Shown: positions 36,801-50,200 of the stretch, one piece after another | Layout: every line of letters starts with the position of its first letter | Position numbering within the stretch: position 1 is the first letter of the stretch | Source: Phoronis australis | Lineage: Eukaryota; Phoronida; Phoronidae | Direction of reading: 5' to 3' | DNA length: 64,000 nucleotides | Assembly (NCBI GenBank): GCA_002633005.1 | Contig: NMRA01000342.1 | Coordinates: 119,063 to 183,062, forward strand | Notes under the pieces: generated by a model | Told to the model about the DNA's origin: nothing | Database searches by the model: none | Seen by the model: the letters and a program-made list of their open reading frames with translations, nothing else | Position numbers and translations under genes: made by a program

Positions 36801-38046
36801 TACAGTCAAGTGGGACCATTGTTGTCATTAGCTCCACCAAGTGGCCCACTGACAAACCAAAGACACCAAAGGTGGGTTCAGTAAATCTTGGTTACTAAGC
36901 AGCACAGGCCAACAATACTCACGTGAGAGTATATTTTCTTAAAGAATTGCTCAAGTAGCTTCTGCCGTACACCCTTAGTGATGGCCTGGGACAACATTTC
37001 TTTCTCTTTTTGAACCCTCTCTTCACACCCAATGCCAAGGTCATGTAGAAATGTTTTCAGTTTTTCTATGAACTCTTGCCGAAAAGACATCTGATCAAAT
37101 GACAGGATCTGAAATGAGAATGTGGACTTACATGTATGCATGATAAGACAGCATCCGACAACTTAAAACATGGATCGAACTTTGCGTGACATGTGCCTAC
37201 AATAAATGCATGCTGCTGCCACCTGCTTCCAAGGCAGCTTTACACTACCCTGACTATAGCCACAAGACGAGAGATGACACTTTGAAAGGAAGTGAATTAA
37301 GAGCAGAGGTAGGCCGATAACAAAACAAACAAGCTGAGGTAGGCCTTCACTTAAGGGTGGGTTTAGATCCTAACTATAGAATTTAAAAGTAACTTTCATT
37401 ACCAAGTCGTATTCTTTAGGCATGCGAACCAGCAGTTTCTTCATTTGTTTGTCTGCAGACTCGAAGATGACCAACTTGGTCACCATTGACAAATCGATCA
37501 CTCGCAGCGACCTCCCTCTCTCATCCAAAACTTGTATGGATTTCTTCGTATCGTCAAACTTCACTTGCACCGTGCGGCTTCCCTCTTTTGGACCAACATA
37601 CTCAATGGCTACATTTCAAGGAGATAAAGATTGTAGTAACCAGACTTGGACGATGATTATGGTTACGATGATGATTGAAATGGAGTGAATGATGGCGATG
37701 ACGATATCGATTGTAACAATGACGATGATGTTGACAGAGATGACAATAAAGATGGCTGACGATGATGAAGACAAAGAATATGAAGATGACAGTGGTGATG
37801 ATGATGATAGCACTAAATGTTTAGATCATGACAATGACGATGATGATGATAGAACTATTTGTTTAATTCACGATGATTACGAATTCAAGATGATTGATGA
37901 CAGTGATGATGGTGGCGGTGACGATGAAACTGATATTGATAACCACGACAGTGCTGGCAATGATGATGATGATGATGATGATGATGACAGTGATGATGGT
38001 GGCGGTGACAATGACACTGATATTGATAACCATGACAGTGCTGGCA

Positions 38047-38098
<52 letters not shown>

Positions 38099-38255
38099 CA
38101 GTGATGATGGTGGCAGTAACAATGACACTGATATTGATAACCATGACAGTGCTGGCAATGATGATGGTGATGATGATGATGATGATGACAGTGATGACGG
38201 TGGCGGTGGCGATGACACTGATATTGAATACCATGACAGTGCTGGCAATGATGAC

Positions 38256-38288
<33 letters not shown>

Positions 38289-41200
38289 AGCAGTGACATG
38301 ACAATGGTGATGAGGATGATGATGCCAACTGTTTTAATGATGGCGACAATGTCATTGATGACACTGAGAGTGACAGAGAGTGCGATGTATTGTGACGATA
38401 AATGACATGAAGTGGAGTATTCAGTTTAAACATTTCATGTGGATATAATGCTAGCTCTTATTTTCACAAACCGCTCAAAATAGAAGACAGTACATCAAGA
38501 CAATTGTTAATGAATTCGTAAGGACATCTTTTTTTGACACACCGTCAACTAGACATAATGTTGGAAAAGGCCTGGAATTTTCCTTTCATTTTTTATTGAA
38601 AAGTTTGACAGAATGTGAAGCATTTGTGTCAAGAAAACAAAATCCACAGCAGTTAAATGTTCTATTCCGGTACGACATCACATGCATTAGTTCAAGTACT
38701 GCAGACCATCAACGGATCATTTGAAAAGAAAACCACAGTGAGTATAAACATTGAATGTGTTGGAAACCCAAAGTAAGTGGAAACATGTTGAATGTGATAG
38801 GTTATGGGGGTCCTCCCATGGTATGGTCGGGTGCACATGAATCGCTGTAGCAAGTAGAATTTTCACCGTTTTGGTATCAAACTATGTATTACGGTTTTCT
38901 CTGTGTTAGATTTCGATGGACATGTTTTCATTCAGGTCTCAACACAGCAGACAGTCCAAACCTTATTGTTGAGAGAAATCTACCATAGAGTGGGGTTAAA
39001 TGTACTACTTAGGCCTGAAAACATGTTTTTAGACTAGCACACCATCTACAAGGCTATCAATTCAATCTTTACATCGGCACTCTTGACCAGTTCTGTTTCA
39101 GCATTGCAGAACCACCTGAGTGTAGTCAATGACACTATTTTGTTCTAGAAACAAATTCTGGGATTGACTGCATACTTTGTCTGGAAATGGTGACAGCACT
39201 TACATATATACATAGAGGGCACTCTAGCATGAGTGAATAAGTTGAGGAAGCCTCATAGAGACTTGTTTACTTGGGAAACTATGGTACACAAGTACACAAC
39301 TTATTAAGATCTTAAGGATTCGTTCCCGAGTTTACAAACAAGGCAGTTATAAAATTATTACCTGTGGTCAAGTCACTGCGATCAGACTTTCTCCTTTCTT
39401 TAGCGCGACTGTTAGCCTTTTGTTGGTCCATCTTTCGCTGTTTCCATTTAGCGAGAGCGACCAGTAAAACGACGCAAACTATGCAAAGGAGAAAATGACA
39501 GCAACCATTAAGAATTTCGTGCCAACATGCACCACCATGCAGGTCTGAGGCCTACACATCACCTATGGATCCACACACGCATGTCTTAATGCTCCTAGAC
39601 TGAACTTTAAGGGGTTTCAATGCATCCAAGTAGCCATGCCAGATTTTCTTGATAAAACCATGAACAGACTGGAGTTTATTGATTGCTTTCTAAACTACTA
39701 TTTGATACAGGCAATGTTCCAACCAATTTCAATTATAACAGTGTAATGAAGTCAAATGTCAGTTGCTTGACTGAAGGTGGCGTGACAGCAGCTGCACTAA
39801 GCACCATAGCTGTTAACATTTAATTGCCCAAACAGTGAAGGAAGCGATGATAATCTTACGTAAGAAGAACAGAACGCATGCTGAGAAAGTCAAAATGTAG
39901 GGCACATCACTGCCTGTGAAGTAATCGTAGTACTGTACTGGGGTGCACTCTTCCAGGTGTGAATCATTGCCATGCTTCAGTTGGAACGGCTGGGGACACG
40001 GGTCAGCGGTTTCCCGAGTGCACACCAGGCTGCAGTCTCGAACAGTGTCATTGCATGTTGCCATACAGTTGTTTTTGTTTTGCTCCGCTGAAACACCCAA
40101 ACATAATACTGCAATGACTAAGCACTTAATTTAATCATTTACTTCCGATGAAATAGCTAGTCACAGTAAAACATATTAGCCAAGATCTACAATGCAATCA
40201 TTACGTAGCTAAAATTCAAGAAGAAATTTAAGAAATTGCCAGATAAAATTTTGGGTCCCCACATATTGCTATTTTTGTGAGTGATTTCTTTTACAAATTT
40301 AAAGTTTTCAGTTGAAACATAATTCAATGTGTGTTACAAAATATAATCAACTACTGAATATAATCTGTTTCCATCGCCAAATACGGAGAGACACAAAACA
40401 TTGATTCGTAACCTTCTAAGCTAAACTCCCACAGACTATTCCGGCAAATACGAAACAAATAGGATATAAGGTCATCATTAAGATCACATTAAGACATCTA
40501 CGTCATCTTACAACATTTCATGATGTCGTCCAGACAGGTCTGCATGGTCACTGTATTAACAGAGTTACCTGTAGATACTGTCCACCTGTAGAGAGATTTA
40601 CCTGTTGCAAAGAAGAACGGATTCTTCTGAATATCATCTTTTGTGATATCTGTGGTGGCCAGAATGATGTCGTAAAGAGTCACCTTCTTGATTTGGTTTA
40701 CTTCATTCGTTGTGAATAACCTAACAGATGTCAAAGTGCAACTAATGAGAAAACACTACACTTTCTCAACATCAAACTTCAGTCGGGTAATCATTACAAC
40801 TGAATTTGTTGCCCCACCAAAAATGAGATGGGTGCACCAGAAAACCCAGTTAACACCACCTCTTAACCCAATTGCCGGAGCACAGTCATAACACGATCCA
40901 GAAAAAATTTAACATTTCTCAACATCCAACTTTTCAGTACATGACAAATTACACAAATGAATTGCCGACAACATTCCCAACACATGCAGGCATACTGTAC
41001 TCACCCATTTAGGTTATTCTCAAACCAGAATCTATCTCCATCTCTGATTCGTTGGAACTGGTCACGGATAATCCTCTGGAACAATGGTCCGGGTCCGGTG
41101 GACCGTGTTTCCACAATGCCTGCAGCCCAAATGTCCAGGATGTTGAGAGGATCTACTTTCCCATTATATTTCTTTTTTGCATGCTCAGTGTAGATATCTC

Positions 41201-44200
41201 GGAGATTCCTTACGGGCTGAAACCATTAAGCGGAAGCCATTCTCAGCCAAGACCAAAGACCAGCAAACTTTGATGAAGACTTAGTCAACATGAAAATTAT
41301 ACCAGGTTCGCTTTGACACTGTGATTTCGTTTCCCGTGGGTTATCATGGTGCAAGTTTTGTATTCCACCAGGCTTCTTCCCAACAAAACAAATCAATAAC
41401 AATTATAACATAATTAAGATTATCCTACTGACTGTCGCCAGGCAAAACTGATACCTTTCACTCATGATATGACTTAAAAAATAACAAGTTTATGAATTGT
41501 CCTTTTCCAGAAGTAGTTACCGGCAAATTCATTTTTCATATATATTAAGTTTTCCATACATAAAAACTGTTATGATCATTCTCCAAGTTTCTCTAGTGAC
41601 AACGAACAATGACAGGTGTAAATTTCAACAAATACGGCCAATAGCTTATTTTTGAATATAAGATGACACCTCCGTCTATAAGTGCATAAGGTCACTCATT
41701 GTTTTTCTTTAATGTGTTTCTGTCAGTCATCGTTGACCATAATGATAACCACAGTCAAAGTTAGAGAAATATTGGTTGTTTAAACCATATGAAATCAATG
41801 AATATTAAATAAACAGCAATACAGCACATGTAGTGAGGTTGAAAATCTGCAAACATGGTCTTACAGGTGAATCGGTGTCAAATAAGCACAGAAAAATCAG
41901 AAACCCCAACTGGGAATTGAACCACAGGTCTCTAGATTTGCAAGTCTAGTGCTCTTACCACTGAGGATTACTGTTTGCAGCCAACTGTTATGTCATATAT
42001 CCAATGAACGGCGTTTCCACTTTTTTCACATGAGATTTGGACAATTTAATACAAATTTTAATGTCAATCAGCAATTTATCAGTATGCGTTAATTAGATAT
42101 GTATAGACGTTGAGGTTGGCCAATAGTGAAATATATTGAATAAACACAGAAAACTCAGGTACCCCAACTGGGAATCGAACCACAGGTCTCTAGATTCCCG
42201 GTATAGTGCTCTAGTGAAACAGTGTATGTTAGGTGCAAACATTTGAACACGCAATGTTCCAGAGAACATCACGACATGACGTTCTTAAACACAACCTTGT
42301 TATAAATCTCATTGGCTCACATGCCTGATTTTATGATATTGTAGTGTATGTCTGTTCAGAGTAAGGGCTCCAAACTGGTGAAACACTGCTACTGAAGCTA
42401 ACACACGCTCACACACACACTCACCTCATGCTACACTGGCTATGTACACTCACACACACACTCACCTCATGCTACACTGGCTGTGTACACTTACACAGAT
42501 TCTCACCTCACAAGAGTCTAGTGACAAGTTGGCACAAATCTGTGGATTGATTTCTTCCCACTTGGTGATGCGCTTTAGACGAAACTGTTCTCGAGCCGTA
42601 TTGTAATCAGGAAGACCATGGTCGCGACCTCGCTGGATGTTGATCGCCATCAGGTCTCGGCGGGAAAACTCCAGCGGACCAAACACATTACCTGTTAAGT
42701 GGAAATAGTAAATTTATAACCAAAATTGTTTTTCTTCAATTTAGTAGTAGTCCAAAATCAAAAATTTTTCTTTTCCATTGTCATGAAGAATATTTTTGGA
42801 AAATAGTCTGTGGGCTTATTACCAGAACAACGACCACCTAATATATCACTTACTACATGATATATGACAAAGAAATATCAATTAAGCTTAGAAAATGTCC
42901 TCGTCATGACAGCACAGATTTCAAAGTTTAATTGCAATGTGAAAAATAACCTGCAGTTGAATTGAAGCAATCCAATTTCATATAAGCTAGCCAACCTTAA
43001 AAAATATTTTTACTCGTACGCCTGCACATGATTTGGCCACAGAAATTATTAGTTCAGATATTATTTAGAACAGTAGACACATGACATGCTGGTTTCAGAC
43101 CAGCAAGATGCCAACTTGCACAGTGCAGTGTAGTTGAACACACGCAGCAAAGGCAATTCTAATATTAACGGGGAGGGTTGTGTTAGTTTCCAATCTCAAT
43201 TAACTTTAGCCAAACTTATTGCTACATCACAATGAATATTGTGTGGTTTAAAGCCAAGAGCATCTAGCTTTGGAGACAATACTGAATTCAATTCAATTAC
43301 CTCTCAGATCTGGAGTGATGATGTTGTCCTCTCTTTCTGTTATTTGCGAAGCCATTCCCATTAACATTTCATCTATGTCGTTTTCTTCAATAGCTTCCTA
43401 TCATCACAAATTCAGAGAGCACTTAAAGCATTGCTGTGAGGCCAAAAAGTATAGCAGGTTCTCGTCTGATTTTTTAACTACAGGTGGCAGCGTGGTATTT
43501 TTAGCTACTCACTCCTTTGAAAAAGTAAGTCCACCCGACCTACAGAATCCCAAGGTCCTATGGACTGGAGCTCAGGAAATATTGCTCTCCTGAGGTCAAT
43601 GTGTCGCATTTGTAAGTGCACGATAACCGAATGCTAATCCTTTCTTGAATTTCTCCATCTCTCAACTGATTAGCTTGATCTTTTGAGTTTTGATATACTG
43701 AGATTGCATGCTTGCTTTGTTGTCAGAAAATAATGAATTAAGCTGTCTGATTGGTCAGATCGTGAAAAGTGATTTTCAAAGCTAGCCAATCAACATTTTC
43801 AGAAATTACTGAGCTATGTTTTAGCCAATGAGCGGTCATGTATAAATACCGTGTAATGGTCAATAGCCCAGTAGACACAGCCAGCTCAAACGAAAGACTG
43901 ACAGTGAACAGATTGATCTAGTTTTACAACCCAACTCTATTCACGGCTCACTGCACCCAATCAGGAAAGCAGAAAATCTAATAATACACAAGGTTATAAG
44001 CAAGAACTCAAGTGAGTTTTTGCCTCCAGCAACACAATTTTGTGTTCACACAAGTTTTATGGAATGATTCTCCTGTGAAATTTTTCTGAAAGGCAGACTC
44101 ATCTTAATCTACCTGAGGGTTCCAGTAGGTATTGCATGTCCTCAAGCCATGCCTGCCTTTCGCTCCAGTCTTCAAGGAAGACATACGGAAGTCACACGTG

Positions 44201-47200
44201 CCATCCTTCTTAACTCTTCCTCTGCAACATTAATCAAGTAAATATAGTCGTATAAAAATCTGTAAGTAATGACCAATATCTCGGGACACTCTCTAACACA
44301 ATGCAGCAACATACAACACAGATTGTTTCCGGGTGCACGCATGCACTGAGTAACACTAGAGAGCTAAAATTTAGTCTACAGGGGGCAGTGCGATAGTCAT
44401 TTGAAAATTTGCCAATGCAATCAAGGTAGATAAAAAGACTAGGATTTATTTGGCAGAACATGTAAAGTCCATCTCATAACGGCAAAACCTGAACTTTTTA
44501 AGCTTCGTCTGAAGAAATAACACAACTGTAAGTTGTTCCTGAGCCAAGAGATCATCTTAAGCTGAGTAAACAAAAGACAAGACCAATTTTATAACGCCAA
44601 GTGGCCTTAATAAAAACTTGGTTTTTGACAGAAAGCACAGGTTTAGTGCTTTTCACTAAAAACTCTTTCCAAATTTCATGTAGAAAATAAACCTGAAACT
44701 AAATAAGGCGATCCAGATCCTCCCAAGGATACTATTATTTCACAAAATGTAGAATATAAATAGGTAAATAAAACAACAAGAATGGATCAAGTGAAACTTT
44801 CGGATATAATAACGTCCTTTGTCAACAGAAACAGAAATAAAATAAAATCAAACACTATATGACAATTGACATTTAAGATGGATTAAACATAAAAACTTCT
44901 TAAATTATATCATTGAATTTTTTACGCAAAAATGTATCATATTCATTACGCCACGTTATTATATCCGAAAATTTCAGTTGATCCATTCTTGTCGTTTTAT
45001 TTACCTATTCATATTCCAAATTTTATGAAAATTTCCAAGCAAACTTGATAGATATAGAGTTGAACGTAAAAATGTAAAAGTGCTACTAGGGGTACAGCAG
45101 TAGACAAATTTGTATTTTTTTTTCTTTCTAATAATGTGTACACTTTGACTTATCTTGTTAACAGCTGCAACATAATGCTATCTTAACCTGCAGTCTCACC
45201 TTCTCCAAATGCCAGGTGGCACCAGCGTATGACCAAACCTCATGGCAGCCGACTGGAACACGTGTGATATCCCAGCATGCACAGTCTTGTCATAACCTGC
45301 AACATGTTCAAAACAAGGTACAAACTCTAACATATGAAACACCAAACAGTTGCAAAATAAAACCAGCACAACTGACAAAGCCACTACAGTTTCTCCCCAG
45401 AGATTCCAAGGGCAGTGTATTGTGATTAGGAGTACGTTGCTGAAATGGAATGGATTATCACGACTTCTGGTATCAAAATGAACATGCTTTGACTACCAAT
45501 TAAATTTATTTGGCAACAAGACTGATAAGAATTTTGCTAATTTCGGCATCGATATGGGTTCAGTTTCCACCATCCTTTGACTAAGTATTGATTTTAAGTT
45601 TGGTATTGTACGGTTATGGATCAACTTCTGTCCATAAAATGGTTATCATTTTGGCTATTTCTTGAGAGGAGACTCATTAAAGCGGCAATGAACTCAATGA
45701 TTTCTGTCAAATATTTGTTTAGAAATAAGTTATTCCTTCAGACTTAGCACACAAAATTTTATGAGCTGGTTTGGAGAACTAAAGAACTGACGGTTCTTCA
45801 GAAGGTCTAAACCACCTTCAGTTTGAGACCAATTTTATTATAAATGGCCTAAATCATAAATTTTTTTTTGTGAAGAAAAGTGGGGTTATAGCCACTTTAA
45901 GAGTCATTTTGTCTGTAAGGTAATGAAATGATTCAATCTGCATTTTTCCAAGTCGGGTATGGTTAGGGTGGTTTTATTCCACGATTTATATACATTGAAC
46001 TGGGTCAACTTTTGGATATCATGGAAGCACAGCGCCCCTTCCACCACACCTTATACAGAGTTGTTTTAATAAGGTGCTAAGGGGTTCTTGGATCCATCGC
46101 AGATCTCTTTACCGTGTCTACAGACAAAAATTGTGCCACTTAGACTAAAAAATGTCAAACAGGATAATATAAACATTTTGTGACGCCTAACAAAATCTGA
46201 CTATTTTTCTACTTGATAGCCTATTTTTGAAACCTTTTCTTCCTCGACCAAACGAACATTTATGCCGCTGTTAACACCTTTCAATAAAACATATAAGAAA
46301 ATCAAAGCACATAAAACTTTTAAAAAATGCTAAAAAACTATATTTGAGAACAATTTTCAGCATTTTGGTACAGCCTTTTGGCTATGATGGAAACCATTAG
46401 TTTGGTGAAATAGAATTGATGTAAACATTATGTACTATTGAATATATGACCTGCCAAGCACTGACCTTTATATGGCGGTAGACTGCCATCCTCCCCTTCG
46501 CCAAGCCACGAAGGCAGCCAATCATACATCACTATTTTCTGTACAAATTAGACGACAAACAATTTACATGACAGGGACAAACAAACATCAAGTTGTTAAG
46601 AGAACAATATTTGATAGACAAGCTCAATACAATAGAACCTCATGGATTGAACATAAAAACTTCTTAAAATATATCATTGAATTTTTTACGCAAAAATGTA
46701 TCATATTCATTACACCATATCTTAAATGTCAATTGTCATATAGCGTTTGATTTTAATTTATTTCTGTTTCTATTGACAAAGGACGTTATTACATCCGAAA
46801 ATTTCACTTGATCCATTCTTGTTGTTTTATTTACCTATTTATATTCTACATTTTGTGAAACAATAGTATCCTTGGGAGGATCTGGATCGCCTTACTTAGT
46901 TTCAGATTTATTTTCTACGTCAATAATGATAACAACTGTACTAAAATCCATAAATTTTGACACCCACCTGATGAGTTGCTATCGTCCACTTGCGCGCCTC
47001 ATTGAAGATCTTTTCGTCAGTCCAATTCCAATTTCCAGCCAATGATTGAGCTTCAAAGCGACGGGCCAGAACATTGTGCCAACGAAACCACAGAATTCCA
47101 AACGTCAACAGCATGGGGTTCTCGTTACCCCTGGGGTTACCAAGCTCTGAAATAGCAAGGAATGGACATGACACTTCATTAACAGCTGGTACTATGTTTA

Positions 47201-50200
47201 TAAATAGAAATATAAGAGACTTTCTGGTGATATCCATTTTCTAGAGGTTGGTCATTATAGTTAGAGATTTCAATATCAGACATCTCTGGAATGACTCTTC
47301 TGTAACATGAAAATGTCACATTCACTATGTTGTCAAGGCATTATGTACAAAGTCTCAATCTAACAATCATAAGACTCTGAGTCTTGTTACAGAGCTAGAA
47401 TGCAAATCTGGACATTCTGAATGCACACCTCATGTCAGTGATTCAGAAGTACTTGAATGACTGAATTCAATGGATTATCTCATGTCCAATGATACAGATA
47501 CATGGCAGAAAGCCAGGCATGGAAATTTTCAGGTTAAAATTTTCAATGCATCTTTGTCCAATTTCTTTTAATACTTACGACAAATTTTCGTATATTGTTC
47601 ATAAATTAAACTACCACAAGTCATATATTCGACTGCTAAATTTACACAGCAAGAAACACTGTGCATAGAGTACAGTCCAAATTGTCACACGCAAAAATTG
47701 TTGACAATTTGGGCAAATTGTAACGATTTGGGCTTCTAGCACTGACCCAAACTGTCACAATTTTAAGTTGACAATTTAGGATATTGTGACAATTTGGGCC
47801 TGCATGAGGTACCAAACATCACACTTTTCAAAACTATCCAGAAAGCATTGAACTTCAACAAGCAAAAGTGTTAGATGTCTATGACATAGCAAAAAATCTT
47901 AATTCTGATAACAAATTCGTCAAAATCTCTCAAAACTTTTTTGAACCTGGCTGTTTACTGGAACCCTCAGACTGAAACAATAAGTAGAGCAGGGGCAGTA
48001 TTGTCAGTTTATTTTCCCAACATAAACTTCATCTCATTGCCAAGTTATTCTGGAAGGTAGTGGAGCAATGTTTGACCTTGTTTCGTCAGTCATCCAGCTT
48101 ATTTTGAACTAAAAAATCAAGGATGGCAATGGAACCCACATCACAAGAGGAGCACAACCCAAAGCAACCATTAAAACACTCCAACTACACTGTGCACTTA
48201 CACACATAATCCAGAATGAACCCTTACGCAGCACGTTTTAGGACAAACCCCCTCAGGTACGTGGCGTTTTGTGGATAGTGGTATGAGTTCTACTCCTGGG
48301 GTAGAGGTTCCTATCTTCAATAAATGGTAACGGTCGATTACTTCCCTTGATGCCATACTCACTATAAAATCGTTTCACATTTTTCAGGTAGTGATTGCGA
48401 GGTGGAGGTGGATTGGCCATAGGAAGACGGATGTCGTTGAGGGCGGGGTGATTCGCAGCATTCTCGTCAGTGTCATTGAGTGCTTCAAGACGCCCTCCTT
48501 TGAACAGACGTAACGCATCTGCCCACGTCTTCCCTGTGCCATATGTCAGTCCGCCATCGAGGAATGGCGTAATCTCATTTAGCTGGCGAGCAAAAATTTG
48601 GAATTATCTTGACTGTGTAAACACTTCTAGAAAGAACACATGGCAGTTTAAGAATTTGCCCAGATCATCTCACGGACTGTCCAGAAGTACATTATATAAT
48701 TTCCTGTTAATGTTAGGCATGGATCAAATGCTCAGTTGTATGAAACAGTCCCAAACAGGGACTCAAGTTCCCTAAATGGATGGCATATTTGATGGCTTTT
48801 GAAAACACTCATTGTCCTTTCTTCTACTGTTTAAGTCTCATACTAAGTCAATTTCTGGCTACAAATCGAAAGTGAAATCTACAGGGAATTCTCAAAATTA
48901 TTGAAAATAAAAAGGAATCATTCCATGCAACGCCCCTAATTTAAGGACAAATTCCCTATGCCTGAATTAAGAGCTCAGTTTTTAGTAACATTTACTTATT
49001 AGAAAATGCCATTCGTCAAAGAGGTCACATTAAAGATAAAATGAAAGAAAATAGTACATATCTGAGCAAAAAACAAAACAAATATGCAAAAGATTTAAGG
49101 AACTTAGTTGACTCCCTACTTGGGACTGTTTCATGCAACCGGTAACTGATGGACACCCTCCACTGGGTCACTTATACATTGCTTTAATAGAGGAATCCCC
49201 ACCAATCATCATGCTTTTCCGTGTAAGACCCCCTGGGCAAAATCCTGAATTCGAGACTAGATCCCAGAAAACTGTTTGCCAAATTTCATGAAAATACATC
49301 AAGGAACTCCAAACATACAAACTGGTAAACGTGAAAAAACAAAGATTTGGAAAGTGCAGTTACTTGGCACAACACTTTCAAAGTTCACCAGTGATGACCC
49401 TGTGGCAAGCAATACAAGTTTCGAAAAAAGCCTCTCCGCTTTCTACAGAAAGCGCCCTCTTTTGGAAATCCACGGTACCAACCTGTTGTCGAGGATTATT
49501 AGGAGAGTAGCCAGTTCGGAAGTCATAACGGGACCGTAAGAATGGCATGACCCTGTCGCCGACATTATGGGGATCATACTGACTGTGGTTCTTGGGAATC
49601 TCAATGTTGAAGTATTCCGGAGGACAGCCAGGTCTTTGGGCATCCAATATCTCTTCCACCACCTGTTGGCCTGCAACAAATAGCAAAGTTTTCACACAAA
49701 GAACAAGCAACTCCAGGGATCTGATTCATGAAATGTGACTTAAAGACTTAAGTTTGAAATTTGGTCTTACGCTCCATATAAGTGTTTCAGAAAATAATTA
49801 AATCTCACTTAAACAGATGTGCAGACTCTTCAATACACAGATAACTGCTTCTTACTGAGATAATTTCTAAAAATTATTTCCGGACTGTGATGCACTCAGA
49901 ATTACTTGACTAAACATTTTTCCAGCGATTGTAAGAACAAATTTCTCTCTTAAGTCTTAAATCACTCTCAAGACCGACGCTAAGATCTCCAAAAAGGAAA
50001 GTAGAACCAGTATTAATGTCCATTAAGTAAAGTATAAGAATTATCAATTGTAGACATTTTACTTCAAGGCTCATTAAAGACTTAAACTGATACAATCGTC
50101 CCCTTTCTGTACCTGAGGCATGTTTGGTTTAGGGTGTTCCAATGATTCAGGGGAATGTTTTAGGGCGTTCCAAATCTGTGTTTTGTTCCAACTTTCCAAG

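Noticed and set aside
37689-38405. 238-codon Asp-rich plus-strand ORF
   Set aside because: It consists of a GAT/GAC triplet repeat with parallel open frames on both strands. It has no conserved domain and lies in a DUOX intron.
41889-41972. Functional tRNA gene
   Set aside because: There is no pairing acceptor stem, the T stem is mismatched and the anticodon loop looks one base too long. A second, more degraded copy lies nearby.
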